A DNA stretch of 64,000 nt from Echinococcus granulosus (Eukaryota > Platyhelminthes > Cestoda > Cyclophyllidea > Taeniidae), in contig NW_020170407.1 of the NCBI RefSeq assembly GCF_000524195.1, forward strand, positions 600,883-664,882. The letters run 5' to 3'. Under the pieces are notes generated by a model that worked only from the letters and a program-made list of their open reading frames with translations, did no database searches and was not told the origin of the DNA. Position 1 is the first letter of the stretch. Each line of letters starts with the position of its first letter. Shown in pieces: positions 50,101-63,867 of the stretch. The position numbers and the translations under genes were made by a program.

Positions 50101-53100
50101 GATGGGACCTTTGCATCCATGAAATGTCCCAGAAAAATTGTGAACAAGAGCTACTTCTTTAAGGCACTTAGATAGTAATTTAAATATTTGAACGATTGTG
50201 TGCATTTAAATTTGAATCTAAGGCGAGATGATAACATCACGGTCAAAATAATGGAAATTTAATGTACTTTGGGTTTTTTTTTTTAAATCGTCAGTCACGG
50301 TTCGTTCCATTTTGATTAATCACAAAAACAAAGTAACACTAGGCTTTCCTGCGTTGGTTGCATCAAAATTTAGTCCTGATTGATAAAAGATGATATCTCT
50401 ATTGTGCTACTCTGTAATGCATCTACTCGACTCTCATTATGTACAAAGAGTTCAAAAAATTTACTTACTTCTACTGGTTTTAAGCTTGGTTTACAAGGCG
50501 TATTTTGCGCGATATTTCCTTTTATTGTGTCAATATTACAATAATAGCTAGCAAAGAATCCTGACGCATTTTACAGTTCGCCTGATACAGCGTATTGCAT
50601 AGCACTCAATAAAATCATGATTCGCAGTAAGAAAACCTCGCATGTAATTAAAACGTAGCTCTTGTTTTTTCAAACGAAGTTATTTGCAAAAAATATTGTA
50701 GATTGCCTAGCTTGAATACGCTTCGTAAATTTTTTTTAGGTCTTAGTGTCCGTTTAGCATTTGACCGTATATTAGTCGACGTACTTTACTTGATCACATA
50801 TGTGCTCAATTAAGCCATCAGCTGAGCCTAAAACCAAAGTATTTTCCGATTTAAGAAATATATGAAATATTATTGTCACTAGCTATCAAAGCAAACTAAC
50901 CATTTTCTCTTCGGATTTAAACAATAGACGGCTGTATTGATGCCTAAGCATTTAGAGCACTAATAAGGCTAACAAAGCAAGTTAAATTATTTATTGTTAC
51001 TACAATTCTGCACGTCTAAAAGCAAAATAAACTTGTGACATTTTTTTGAAAAAATCGTAAGAAACTTAGGTATAGAGACACTTTATGACTGGAATCAGAA
51101 CGAAACAGTAGGTAATTTTACAATTTACGACTCAACCAAAAGTACTAGATTTTTCCGAAAAAAGTCATCCTTATTTAAAAAGTTTTACATACATTACAAA
51201 CATGCATTTGCTTGAGCTAAAAAAAGGATGAAGTTCATTTACCTGGGGTGACAAGTCTTCCACGGTCCTGTCCAACAGGAGAAAGCCATTCGTAGAGATA
51301 AATTGCTGCACCTGAGGCGTGAACGCTGAAGAGTAGTATGATGCACCAACACTGATAGTCATAGGGCTCTGAAAAGTAATGTAGACTATCCCAATTTGGT
51401 TGTCAACTGATAAGTTTATAGAACTCAGTCAAAACGGTAAATCCGGGTCACACTCTTTCAAAACCGAGTTATAAAAAATTTTCGAATATTTTCACTTATT
51501 GTAGTTAATGAGCTGGCATGAATGTGATTTAGGCACTTTGAAAAGACTGTTTCTTTTGTAAAATTTGTTTATTTCAACTAATGCTTAATTGTCACTTACT
51601 AAAACTGAGCGAATTTTCGTAATCCCATTATCTGGAAAGCATCAGTAATCAACCCTACCGGATACAAACACTAATTCACTTATTTTGGATTAGTTTTAAA
51701 AAAATTTTTGGAATTCCTAAAATAGCTTCCTTTTTGAAAGAAAGCCACACATAGATCACCGATATTGCAAGAAAAAAAGCATGCAAAAAGCCACTTCTTA
51801 CCCAAGAAAGCTGTAGGTGAGATAGCCCCCTCTCTTAAGGCAACAGTTATTGCAATTCCAGTTTCCAAGAAAGGTACACTAAAATCAATCTGTTCGGAGC
51901 GGTTCGGAGTTATTTTTAACGAAGTTATGGCCATATCTGCTTTATGTTCCATAATTTCCCGAACCAAGCCATTCCAGCCTTCCTTCTGGACAAAAAAAAC
52001 GCAAAATTTCGGCATGTGCAGCAAACTTTAGGTGCGTGAGGTGCTATCACCTATGAGACTTACTTTCACGGGATGAAGATTAAAATGCAAAGACGTGATA
52101 ATAGAAGTAAGTCACTACTATTAAATAATGAAACGGTTGTAATTAGTACCGAGCTTCGGTTTTATACAAGTGGCAAGAGGCAGGGAATATTACAGATGTA
52201 AGTCCGAAATTATCTAAAGTTGTCGTAATTGCTAAATACCTAAACCCTATGCGAAGTGGTACTGCTTTGATGGTAGCCGAAATGGGCAACCGTAACAAGG
52301 AATCAAACTTAAACTTTATTTTATTGTTCAAAATACTCTGATAGACAGAAATACTTTATGAGGCCACAGTGATGTCTTCCTCCTCCTTTGATACAACTCA
52401 ATTTAATTGCAGGCTTCTCCTGTTTTTTCTAATGAAATTTCTTCGACTCATAGTTGCTAGTATGGGAATCTTTCTAGTTATCTTTGGCCACCTAAGCATC
52501 GTTGTAATAAATCGTTTCCACCTACCGGAAATGTAATCCAGTTGACTTTCATTGTACGTAGAAGTTTCGAAAAATGAGAAAGCGTTTACGTGGCAGTAGG
52601 TTAGTGTATTGAGCTTTCTTTTTTTAGGCGATGTTAATAAACACATGTTGACAAGTGAAAACACAATAACCGAACTTTTTGATTTTTTTTTGTCTTTGAA
52701 GTCGCTCATACATTTGCATTTATACTTAGTAGTATTTTCCTATTTTACTATTAGAATTTCAATTATATTATGATTACCATTCTTCGTTGTTGTTATGATT
52801 GCCCAGATGTTTGGTTTTTAATACTCTAAATGCGGGAGAGTTAGTAAAGAGATAAACCCTACCAATAATATTTAAGAGATAATCCTGCAACGTACAGTCC
52901 AGCCACCCCATAGGCGGTCCTTGACTTCATAGAGCTCCACTTCGAAGTTAAGATCTTTCATGAGCTCAATTAAGAGATCCATTGTCAGTCCAGTACAGCA
53001 GGCAAGTTGCCTTTCTTGTCGAGTCTCTGAACGTTCATTAAAGGACAAGTTTTTGGGTCCGTCTAGGGGTTTTCCAATCGATACCATGGAATTCAATTTC

Positions 53101-56100
53101 TTGTGCGAACGACCCCTATCTCCTCGAATCCAACAGGGAACAGAGTTAGCGTCGCAAGATCCGTCCTCCTGTTTATAATTTAAATGTGACTCAGGCACTT
53201 CCATGAAGTTAAGGCTCGCTGTCATGAGCGCATTGTTTGTATAACTTGGATTCTGACTCGAATACAAAATTAGAGATATGAGAAGACTTCTATGTCTTTA
53301 GTACCTTTCAATGTTCCATTACCTCAAAGGTGTTGCAATCTAAGAGCTATCGTATACGAATTATGCAGTGGAGATGTACTCCCTTTACCATGAAATTACC
53401 AAATTTAACATCGGCGCAATTTCATTATTCAGGAATTAAGATTACCAATCATACACCTGTTTAGTGAAAACAATGTTACTAATTGGTATTTAACCCTTAT
53501 AATATTACTGTTTGCGGATGAAAGCTTCATTATAATGATTACTAATGGCGAAATGTTAGTATGAACGCTTAAGTGGTGTCAATGTAGTGTGCATGATAAT
53601 AAAATGTGATAAAATGCCTGTGTGCTCTCCTCCTAAATCTAACTATCATAAAATACCCATGGACATTAGGTATACATTTGTACCCATTAACGATTACCAA
53701 TGAAAATACCCTTACCGAACCCGTATATCCCTTTGAAAGGTTTGAAAGCCAAGGAGGAAGAGGCAAACGAGAAACCTGATATATTGCACTGACGTGAACC
53801 ATTCTAGTTACGATTGATATTACAGAATATTTGTGTAACGATGCAGAAATGAAGCTGTCGATCGTATTGCAGTTCACGGTAAAAGTTATAGTTATAGTGG
53901 GACTTCTGTAAGTTTGCTATCATTGCTACCAAATAAATAAAATATTAAAAAATCCCTTTGTTTGTGTTTTCTGAGGAGTTTTTTGCCAATCTACTTTTCT
54001 GCATTTTAAAGCTTTAACTGCACTTTTAATCGTAACGGAATATTAACATTATAGCTGGTCGAAATACGAAAAAACGCACTGCACACTGTTAAAATTTTCA
54101 CTGTCACTAATTCAACAAGAAGAGTTGATAAATATAAGCGATTTTACATCCACAGTCTCAGTTTGTTAAGAGTTTTAAAGTGTTACATCAAACAATGCTT
54201 CCGTTTTTGTCAATCGAAATTGGAAGTAATAAGAAAGTGAACGATTGACAATGTAGGTAGGTAGTGTGCATACATTTTTAGTTAATCAAACACATATCAT
54301 CAAGATCATTCGAAAATTAAAAGAAATGATTTGCTCCTGCATTTACGGGCCTAGATCTTATAACTATCTCTTAATGGTATCATTTTTGCCTCTTTATAAA
54401 TTGAATGAGGTAATTTTATGAATCTGATGTTGTGCGTGAAATATGGGAAAACGCGTATTTTAAAAAAAATGCTCATTAAGTATTTGTATACTGTTCTATT
54501 CTTAAGACATTGAGCACAGTCGCACCTTTTTCTACTTGAAAAAAATTATGCATTCCTTAAATTACCAGTTTTTGTTTTCTATCCTTCCTTTAAATAAGGC
54601 GATTTTATTCGTTCCATTTACAGACGGCAATTGTTGCCTGACCTTCTGGAGTTACAAACATGGATTTGAATGGTGAGCAACGCTAGCAGTTTGATAGCAC
54701 GGAATTGTGGTTGATTCAGCGTATCATGCCCTTCGAAAGGCAAGCAAGCATGCTTAGATAAATCACAGAGAACTACCATAAAATGGTGATTTTTCATTCT
54801 TCCATTCAGATCAGTGTTTGAAGCATGTTGTTGTTTTGTTGTTGATACTCTCTACCGTCACGGAAATAAAAAATGTATTTTATCTACAGTGTCGTAATGT
54901 TTCGCACAATTTTAAATCATTTTCATTATCTTTTTTATCTTTATATTAAAAAAAATCTTGGACGCTTGAATAACAGAGCCCATGCGAAAAGGCAACAGAT
55001 GTTTTACACTCTACAAAGCTTTGGACTGATAACTGTGGTGGGTTCTAAGATTTGGGCATAAATTAACTATAAATGACAAATTTTAAAAGCGTCCCTGCTC
55101 TAATTTCTCTATACAGTTAGGGATATAAATAAGGTGATTCGTACCTGGAGATTGCCATATATGAGAAGCGGCTGTTCCTGCAGCATAACCGCCTTCAATT
55201 TAAGTCGATGAGCCCTACCCTTGGGTGGCGAATTAGCACCTCCTGGCCAGGTGACTCCGTCGATAAACAATCGCGATTTGCTTCGCCCCCACTTGCTGCT
55301 CATAGACCACGTACCAACCTGAATTAGGAAATAATGCATGAATAGGGATAGGCTGCAAGTTCAGTTTTGTTGCATGGTGGTTGCAGTATTATGCGCCTCT
55401 GGTTTCAACATCACGATGATTTAGTTAGTTAATTTGCATTACCCTAATGTTCTTAATAGTAACTCGAACAATATAATAGTGGTGATGAAATCTCATCAAA
55501 CCATTTCTATCAAGAGTACGCCTATTATTCAACGTTTTATTGCTGCATTGCATCGGTGCTGCAGAATTTTATTATATATATGTGTGCATTTTTTATTTAT
55601 GTAATTCTAAATAACAGGACAGGTACAAAGCATCGTGTAACTCATTTTTCAGAGAAAAGGAAAACTGTAATTAAAATTAGACCTCAAAAAACAGTAGGCA
55701 ATTGCTTTCTAAGATAAAGGCAGAAACGTTATTATCCATTGATCATAGGAAAAATGGCAAGAGCGATGCAATATACTTTTTTGAAGTGGCATAGTAAAAA
55801 GCAGATATACAAGAAACTGTTTATTTGTACAAAAACAAGCATTTGTATAAAGTAGGACTAACCTTAAACCAATTCATTCGACCACTGGTAATTCTGGAAT
55901 TGAAAATCAAAAACTTGGATACATTTAAGCCTCCATTGGGCAGAAAACTTATTGGTTCACCTTTAAAGTTCATTTCGAGTGATCGAATGATGCTAGAGGA
56001 GGGAAAAACATTTAATTTTTATGCATCTTGCATTTTGCTGCATTTGTGTAATACATCCAATGCGTTGCAAACCCGCACCCCTTCTACGTGGATTTACCTA

Positions 56101-59100
56101 TGCTGGTCGTGTTTATAGCCCCTAATCTTCAACATTATGAAAATCACTCTTTATTCCTATGTCAACAAATGCAATAGGTTCAGGGGATTCAAGTCCTAAT
56201 TTTTTGGCATACATATTAACGGAATCCAAACAAATAAATTAGGTCTTCAGAAAAATGTACTAGGATATAACGAGGGGCCAATAAAGGAAGTCTTAAGATC
56301 TAGCATTAACTAAAGAGACGAATGAGTAAAAAATTGTTTCTGACCGGCGTGGAGAATTGTGTATTGTTAAAAAATTTAACATACAAATGGTTTCTGGTAA
56401 ACGCCTAATAAAAGTTGATTTATTTGCATAGCCCTATTTGATATTTAGTTCTATTCTTTAGAAAACACGAGAAGAGTGTCAAAAAGAACAGCGAGAACTC
56501 AACCGGTAAAACAGAGAAACGATGTTAATTTTTAGCAGCTCTCCTAATGTCAAATTTGCGGTTTTAATGCACCTAACTTGCATTGCGATGCTTCTTACAA
56601 AAGTGTAGTAAGTGGCACAACAAAATAAGGGACACTAAAGTTGCGCATTTTAATCGAACAAAACATCACGAAGACCTTTAGTCTGCTGCATTATAGGTTT
56701 ATAGCCCATTAAAGGCCATGCCAGTAGTTCAAAAACCTTCTCTGTGCTAAATATATGTTCTGCCTGAGTATTGTGACTTCCTTCGTCTTCAGGGGGTCTC
56801 AGAACGCTACAGAGCATTGACTTTTAAAGACTCAAACTTTCAAGGTGAATAAGCATCTGTTTTGATCTCCTATTTAGATCACCAACAATATTTTTAAAAT
56901 TTTGAACTAATTTTACTACTTTGTTGACCAACAGTGGGAAGTAAACTTGTAAAATTTGCGTTCTCTATTTTCATCCACTTAGAATTAACTGTGTTCCCTC
57001 CCAGACGCTCATTAGCCGCTTTAATGGTTATTAGGTCAAATACTAGAATTTTTGAATTAGGATAACTCTGACAAAAGACCATTTTCAGCACTACTTAAAA
57101 CATCTGCAGTCCACTTATTTACATCAAATAAGTATAATTATATCATGCAATTACATGCTAAAGTTTGCAATTATCTAAGAATAATAAAATAAGCCTAGTT
57201 CTAAGCCTGATTGTTGACAAATAGTAAAAGTGCAAAGTTGTTTGAGAAGTTCGTGAAGATGGATATGAGGCGCTGTTATGAACGGAGGAAATCTAATTCT
57301 TTACATAGTTAACAATATCTAGGCAGGAATTAAAATAGTATACTTGAGAAGGGTGAGCATCCATTACCTCTAGATATAGGGCAACAAGCACATACGTATG
57401 CGCAGTACCCCTAATGTATCCAAATGATCAGCATTAAAAATCCCCATGTTGAAGTTATTTTCTGTTTGTTCTGTTTGGAACCTCACGTGTGTTACGTGGT
57501 AGTTCATAAAATCAGAAGTGTCTTGCTGCCATCCTACATATAGTCTTCATGTCAACCAACATTTTATGCTAAACTTTCAAATCTTTACCATGTTTTTATA
57601 TTGACGAAAAATTTATTATTAATTTCACATTTCCTTAGTTTTTTTATTTGATGCTGTTTGTGCATATTTTTCATGGTATTTTGTTTTATGGCATTTAAAT
57701 TAACTGCGATGTTTTTAAGATAACTGTAACTTGAACGTGTTACGTCTGCTTTGTTTTGTGCACTTTGACATTCTGCAGAATTGTGGAGTTCAGATTCTGC
57801 AAATCTAGTCTACAATTTTCATCACTTGACAGCATATGGCTAACATCTGCTACCTTTGTTTTTGTTCGAAAAATAAAACTTTTAACACGCTCACGCTCCC
57901 ATTAATTCACCTTCAAGCACCGCCTGTAGTTGCATTGCAGTATTTATTATACTGCTTTTTTAAGATAAATGTTTAAACAATTCAAAAAGGGATTATTTCT
58001 CAAACAGGCCTGAAAAGGTGTCCTAGTAGCAATTCTTTAGATTTTAATGGGTCAGCATTAAAATTAGTACAAATGGTAAGGTATTTTACTGTTTCTCTTT
58101 TTTTTGACTCAGTTTATATCTACCGAATGGCGGATGATAGACAATTATAATGCACTACTTAATATACACTGGCGGATAAAATATTTTTTAAATTGGCTGC
58201 AATTACTAATGGGTCTTCATTGGGAGAGGCCACTAGAGTAAATTACAAGCTTTCCTCAATTTAATTCTATGACCCTTTCGACAGTTCAACAACAAACACT
58301 CGGACAAATTACCTCGGTATGTTTTGTAAGAATAGAGATGTCTTTTGAATGGTGGATACTAGGAATCAGTCAGCTTAATTACGTGTGACATTGTCTCAGC
58401 TTTTGCCTTTTTTGCCTGTAAATATTTTAGCATGCGATAATTCGTACAACGTCTGAAAATCAGTTTTAAACAGAGTACCATTCAATACTGCACTAATGAT
58501 ATCCAATGGCGCTCACTACTGAATACCTAATGCACCAGTGTTTGATCACTATCTCGAAACTGTCTACATTTGGTTTCTATACGGTGCTTAATATACACTC
58601 CACCTGATTCCTAAAGCTAAACTGATCTTTTCAATCTCTTTTATACGTTATGTACAAACACAGTTCTTTTAATCCCTTCACCCAAGTAAAGCTACTTAGG
58701 CACAGAGCAGTATTTCGAGCTTGATTATGCGACGTCATAGGTGCGCTACTTGTTGATATATGATACTGTAAAAGTGGCTTATTTTCGTATTCTTTTTTTC
58801 TAGCACAGGTTTCTACCTTTTTTAATGCTGCTTAAAATTTAAATAAAAACATTCTGCACTTTTCAGGATTTTTCAAAAAAATTTTGTTCTTTGAAATGAA
58901 GAAGCTTCACTCGTACACATAATCAGCCACTTTGCGGAAGCAAGCCATGGGTTCACGTCTCCTTACACAAGTATTGAGGTTAGAAATGGCCATGAGTCCA
59001 ATCAAAGTACAATTTTTTTTCGCGAATGGGATAACGAACGTTAAAAAACATTGTGCCTAAGTAAGGACAGTTCTTAGGCGCTTTGGTATGTAGAGATCAT

Positions 59101-62100
59101 AAATGAATTATTATGATGGTGCAGAGGCATATTTTGAAGGTTTACTTCACAAGTACTAGAGCAATAAACATTTAATTTTGTGAAAAACTAGGCCAACTTT
59201 TAAGTGTAATGATTTAATGCCTCTTCCTCGGCCCTGTTACATTTCTAAGACTGTTACAAAAGGTTGATAATAAAAAGGTGACTGTTTGACGGGTGACTTT
59301 TAGTAATTAAATTGAAATCTATCTAATGATATCACCTTACACTATTTGAATATTTTTTAGGCGGGACCATTCTTTAACTAAACATGAGAGCAGGACGGCT
59401 TACTTGTTTAGTCGACGCCCCCACTGCCAAGCCACATGTTCGCTGCTTTCGCAAAGGTCGCCCGGCCGCAGTTTTTCCAACAAGAAGCGATGGTACTTGA
59501 TGGTCTCGGCAGAGGTGGAGTTAAGATTGATCGGTTTTACCGGTGGAAAGAGATTAGCCATCTGCTTTATTAACTCCATAAGGGACTTGTGCCACACCTC
59601 ACGAGCCAACTCAGCGTGACGTTTTCGGTTGTCTGCATCATTTAGACAAATCAAACCTACCAATGATTAAAAATGGCAAAAAAGCCAATATTAGGAGGAT
59701 AGGCACAAAACTAGTTTCTTTAGGTCTTGCTATTAAATGACTCAAACCCTGATCTTTTAGTGAGATTATTTTTTTAGTTTAAAAAAAGGTGACTGACTTA
59801 TTTACTTATAAACCCTTACTGTCCTTTAAAAAATTTTGTATTATTTTGATTGCAATTTTACAATTTTTATTTTGACAACATTGCGCAGATGCAAACAATC
59901 GTAAATTGTGGTTCAGTACTCATATTATGGTCTAACGTTAATTATATATGATGGAGCGACTCTTTCCATGAGATTATATGCCTGAACATGAGCAACAAGA
60001 AAAAGCTAAGCTGAGGTAGAAGTAGGGGAAGATTGTCTAAAATAGACTGCAATTAAGGCAAATTTCAGTATCTTTTAAACTATTTTGCTCGAGGACAATG
60101 ACTCTTGCGAGAGAGCATTTTTATTCGGTTTTATGGTAACTTTTCTTACTGAGAATTTTAAGTGGGTTTCAGTGCCCTTCTTAGTAAAGGGGTCAACTTG
60201 GATATTTACGATTATTAACAACCTATTGTTTGACCTAATAACTAGTGCTAAATCGCAAGGACAAGCAACCGTATAACACAACCGTAAACACAAAACGGGC
60301 AAAAGTGTAGGAATTTTAGGTTTTCTTACAATAAAACATATTTTTTTAATTTTTTTTGCAAATTTAAGCAGCACACAATATCAACGGAAACAATATGCAT
60401 GTTTTTCCTTTTTTTCATTCTCATTGGACAATTTTAGGAGTCTAATTCGTAAATTTGTCAAAAAAAGGTTTATTAGAAAATAAATAAAGAGAGGAAATGT
60501 TTGTCAATTTCCCTTAGAAAATTATTAAACGTCTTTTTTTCCTAAATTTTTTAACGATAAATCATTAAACTTTTATGTGAAAACTCGATGTTTTTACTTA
60601 TAATGAGAAAAACCTGCTGTAATTTTTAAATAGTTAACAGGTTTTAACTCAACATCATTTAATGGTATTTGTGTTATTTGAAAGTGCTTTCTGCATTTTT
60701 TATTTTAAAAAAAATGCTAAGACTGAAATTTTTTTCACAAAAGGAAGTAAAATAACGTCTTTTTTCAAATTTTTTTAATTTTTTTCTTACCTATTAAGGT
60801 CAAATTCAAGTGGACTATTGTCACTTAATAACGCCGTCGAGGAATAAAATATTTTCTTTCATTAGTGCTTTTGTCAGGTAGAATACAAAAGACTAAGAAA
60901 TGGTAATTTAATCTAAAAAATTTTTTTTTATTGAGAACCCTACTCTTTGTAATGCTTTGTGGAGTCACGCACATTCATAGGCTAAACCATCAAGTTGTGG
61001 AGATTGACGTGTGTTAATGTAAATCAAGTTATTCCAATGGCGTTAGCCTAATTGAATTGCAAAGAAATTAAGTTAAGATGCATCAGAACAATTTTAGTTT
61101 TCGACTGAAGGCCAGGAGCCTCGGATTACTTTCTTTAACTAACCGAACATGCCGGGAATTTTCCGGAACATGGTGAATTCCGACAGGACAATGTTGTCAC
61201 GATTAACCGTTTCAACTTGATCCACTATTGTTAGTGGAGCCATTGTCGAAGGCGTAAAAATCCACACGTAACTTGTTCCGAAAAGCTCTTTAAGGTGTTC
61301 ATTTTGTGTGCCTTCCAGCATATCAGCAACGTACATCAACGCATTCAAATCGTATCTATATCAAAGTGAGCAAAAAATTATTAGGTTTTGCTAATAATTT
61401 GAAGGAATTAAAAAGAGCTTGCTCATTAAAAATATCATATGTGTGAAATTCATAAATTAACAACCGCATTTAACGGCCAATCAATTTTAATGCAACGGAG
61501 CCTGACTGCTTCAAAGAATGAAAAATTAAGTAACGTTTGGTTATTAATTTAGAGCACTAAGCAACTCAAAATATGTTTTTATTTTAAAAAATTGTTTACC
61601 TAGAAGAATAATGAGGGATAACTTAAAGTCGAAAAAAAAACTACACGTTTTCACAATAGAACTCGTAATTGCTCTTTTCGCAAAAAGTGGAACATTGGTA
61701 CGTTTACTTAAGCGCTTTTTCGTCATTTATTGGGCGTTTATTAATGTTTTAGCTAAACTTCCGCGGTTTTTAATGGAAATATGGTAAAAGGTAATTTTTA
61801 CTTGTAGTTTATGCAACCATGAGAAGTAGAACGTATATCGCAAAAACATTGTTACAAAAATGGTTATACTGCGGTGCTCTTCAATCAGATAAATCACTCA
61901 TAAATATGGTATTATGGGATAAAAGTAAAATATCCTGGCTTATGACTACATTGAACTTTAAAAAAAAGAAAAGAAAGTACAAGAATCTACATGCACTAAT
62001 TACTTTTTTGGTTAAGTTGTATTCAGGAATGCTTACTAAACACAAAAGTTTATTTTAATACTCTGAAATTGTTTTAGTTAATTTAGGGTGTTTCCTTACA

Positions 62101-63867
62101 GCTACGCAATTTAGAGAATAAATGATTACTATCGTTTTTGCAATAATTAGTTGGTATTTTTTGAGAATAATGTCCACAGTAGAAGCCCTTAACAGTCAGA
62201 ACTTAAGTGTCAACTTAAGCCTAAAGGCTTTATTTCGTTGTCGGGCACGGTTTGCTATCTTAAGTCCTCTTACACTAGTGTCTGTATAAATGTATACACT
62301 AAACCTGGGGATCTACACAGCCAAGTCAATAAAAAAAATTTTGCATACGTCATTGCGCATAAATGTTTTAGAATTAGAGGCTGTACTGTGTTATATTTAC
62401 CAATCTTTGGCCGAAAATTCAAGGATAGTATCAAGGTTCTATAGCAAATCACATTGGACTCCTCTTAACTCTGCTTTGGTAAATAAGAAAGGTATACTTA
62501 CGAATTATTTTTGCAAATCTTATGCTACTTTTTATCAGGCTTTTTTTAATCTCTATGATCAGAAATGTAACTAGGCTCGTAGTTTTTTACTTTTTACATC
62601 AATTACATCGATTATTTTTAACGCACTGATTTCCATTGAAGATGATAACTCGGCTAATTGACTTCCAAATGTTCTGCATTGCAACCAACAGCGAATCAAA
62701 GCAGTCCACATCAATATTATTCTTAAATACAGTGCAGTCCTTTAATTTCCGCTTTGTGAAACCGTCAAATGGAAGATAGGCATCTACTTCAAATCTAAAA
62801 GTTTAAAAGCTATGCATAACAGTAACAAAGAAAGTTTTAAAGCCTAAGTAACGAATTCTTTTACTTCACTATACCTACAAATAAAGTCACCGTTGCCTTT
62901 AGAAAAGCATTAAGCCACTGCGTTTATTTGCCCTAAGTCACTGAGACTTTTAATTTCTTTATATTCAACCCTTTTATTTTAGCACAAGAAATTGTAGCAC
63001 ACTGACGGTAACATCTAGTGATAATTTTTGTCGAAATTTTTACTTGTAGGGCTGCTGCCAGTTAATTTAAATATTTTAGTCTTTAAAAGCTTTTGAGTAA
63101 GCAATTTTCTATATCTTAAAGAAGATTTAGGAAATAGTAAAAACCTTATCACTATCCTAAAATTGGTTATTTTATCCAGTAAAAAATGAAACCACAATGT
63201 AAGGCCAGAGAGTAAATGTTGCAGTAAAGTGGATCATTTGTTACAACTTTTCTACCACTTTGGTCAATTTCGCAAAGTTCTTTTAAAGTTTTAACAAGTG
63301 GTATTATATTATAGGCCAGGCAGTACTTTCCTTTTCTTTGGGTTAAAGCAAATGCCATTAGCATTAGATTAATATTTCCTTTTACAAAAAAGTAAAAATT
63401 TAGAGCAATAATGATTTCTAGCTTACATTTTCAATAATTCTAGGCGTACCGTTTTTCTTCAAAAAGTCATAAAGAAATATATAAAAATTTAAAAAATCGT
63501 ATGACACCATCTTGTCGATTACAAGTATTTAAGTTGTAACGCTCCCATTGCACTTCATTAAAAATGTTTTTTCAATTCAAAGGATGTACCCATCATCGAT
63601 GAGCAATTCTTTTTTCAATCGACGTGTATTCCGTTTACGAAAGTGAGGGGTTCATGCAGCTTACTCGTAGTAATTTGGATGGTCCTGTTTAGCTCGCTCC
63701 ATTTGCAGGAACTTCAACTCTGAAATCAGGGGTCTGGAGCCAGGTGCATAGGTGTTGTAAAGCAATATGATTATATTCCAGTTAAAGGCCTGCGAAAAAT
63801 CAACCAGCGCTCTTGCCACATGCCATGTGAGCGGCTCTAATCGAGTCGCCAGTTGTGTCTCCTCTAA
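37205..63867 (-). CDS. NMDA-type glutamate receptor, GluN2-like, 5'-truncated by window
   Basis: Glutamate-binding subunit of a neuronal cation channel. Exons (minus strand): 63867-63665, 62794-62627, 61355-61144, 59656-59404, 58358-58313 (46 nt, tentative), 55318-55145, 53252-52896, 51985-51802, 51368-51243, 47819-47599, 47237-47077, 42524-42343, 40046-39811, 38162-37948, 37604-37205. They give 1045 aa plus TAG in one frame. Visible residues 1-290 belong to the amino-terminal domain (LTWHVARALVDF, NWNIIILLYNTYAPG). S1 runs from VGTWSMSSKW to SPTAFLE, M1 is in exon 51368, the M2 loop and M3 (LASYTANLAAFM) in exon 47819, and S2 in the next two exons (PPFRFATIPSG, IDAFIYDATVLGY, VTGYGIG-like segment). 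M4 is ISAFILLLCGMLLCGVIFLM, followed by a tail of about 215 residues ending ESVL. The Asp of IYDA and the M3 sequence favour GluN2 over GluN1 or kainate types. Signal peptide and first exons lie off the right edge. Confidence 0.92.
38163..39810 (-). other. GluN2-like intron after M4
   Basis: AT-rich intron with no recognised exon or element. Confidence 0.6.
40047..47076 (-). other. Two large GluN2-like introns (S2 region)
   Basis: Introns 40047-42342 and 42525-47076. Several open frames of 80-100 codons occur (41627-41893 +, 43519-43830 -, 45308-45577 +) without motifs or splice support, and all are read as chance. The third 100-base gap is at 44147-44246. Flanking exons join in phase, so no coding exon is missing here. 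Confidence 0.6.
44147..44246. other. Assembly gap, 100 N
   Basis: A run of exactly 100 N in a GluN2-like intron. Confidence 0.98.
47599..47819 (-). other. Pore exon (M2 loop and M3) of the GluN2-like receptor
   Basis: Begins EHRFTMCRSLWLIW, aligning without gaps to the vertebrate M2 region, and continues SMLFGAAVNANNPRG through the selectivity filter, then WALFALVFLASYTANLAAFM for M3. The gating motif SYTANLAAF is intact. At the N and N+1 positions of the filter (codons 47766-47764 and 47763-47761) the residues are Gly and Ala, not Asn and Asn. The donor after DWR is GTGTGT, and the acceptor follows a T-rich tract. Confidence 0.92.
47820..51242 (-). other. GluN2-like intron between M1 and M2
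   Basis: AT-rich intron of 3.4 kb. An open frame at 48477-48674 (-) looked possible as an exon but is not needed, because the M1 and pore exons join in phase to give LVTP-E-HRFTMC. Nothing else was recognised. Confidence 0.6.
53253..63664 (-). other. Introns of the GluN2-like amino-terminal half
   Basis: Introns at 53253-55144, 55319-58312, 58359-59403, 59657-61143, 61356-62626 and 62795-63664. No mobile element or nested gene was recognised. The part at about 60.3-60.95 kb is dominated by A and T runs. Confidence 0.55.
60330..60940. repeat. AT homopolymer-rich low-complexity stretch
   Basis: Repeated runs of five to nine T or A (for example around 60340-60360, 60705-60790 and 60915-60930) make this intronic stretch poorer in G and C than its neighbours. 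There is no repeat unit or terminal repeat; it is probably intronic low-complexity DNA. Confidence 0.4.

Noticed and set aside
51171..51362. Open frame of 63 codons overlapping the M1 exon
   Set aside because: It is the wrong frame. The correct frame of 51368-51243 gives the M1 segment with EPYDYQCW and EWLSPVG, matching GluN2.
53569..53877. Open frame of 102 codons on the minus strand
   Set aside because: Intronic; the exons on either side join at phase 0 without it, and no motif was recognised.
56894..57091. Possible missing GluN2-like exon on the minus strand
   Set aside because: Its acceptor phase does not match the exon ending at 59404, and its donor phase does not match 55318; the 46-nt segment at 58313-58358 fits both.
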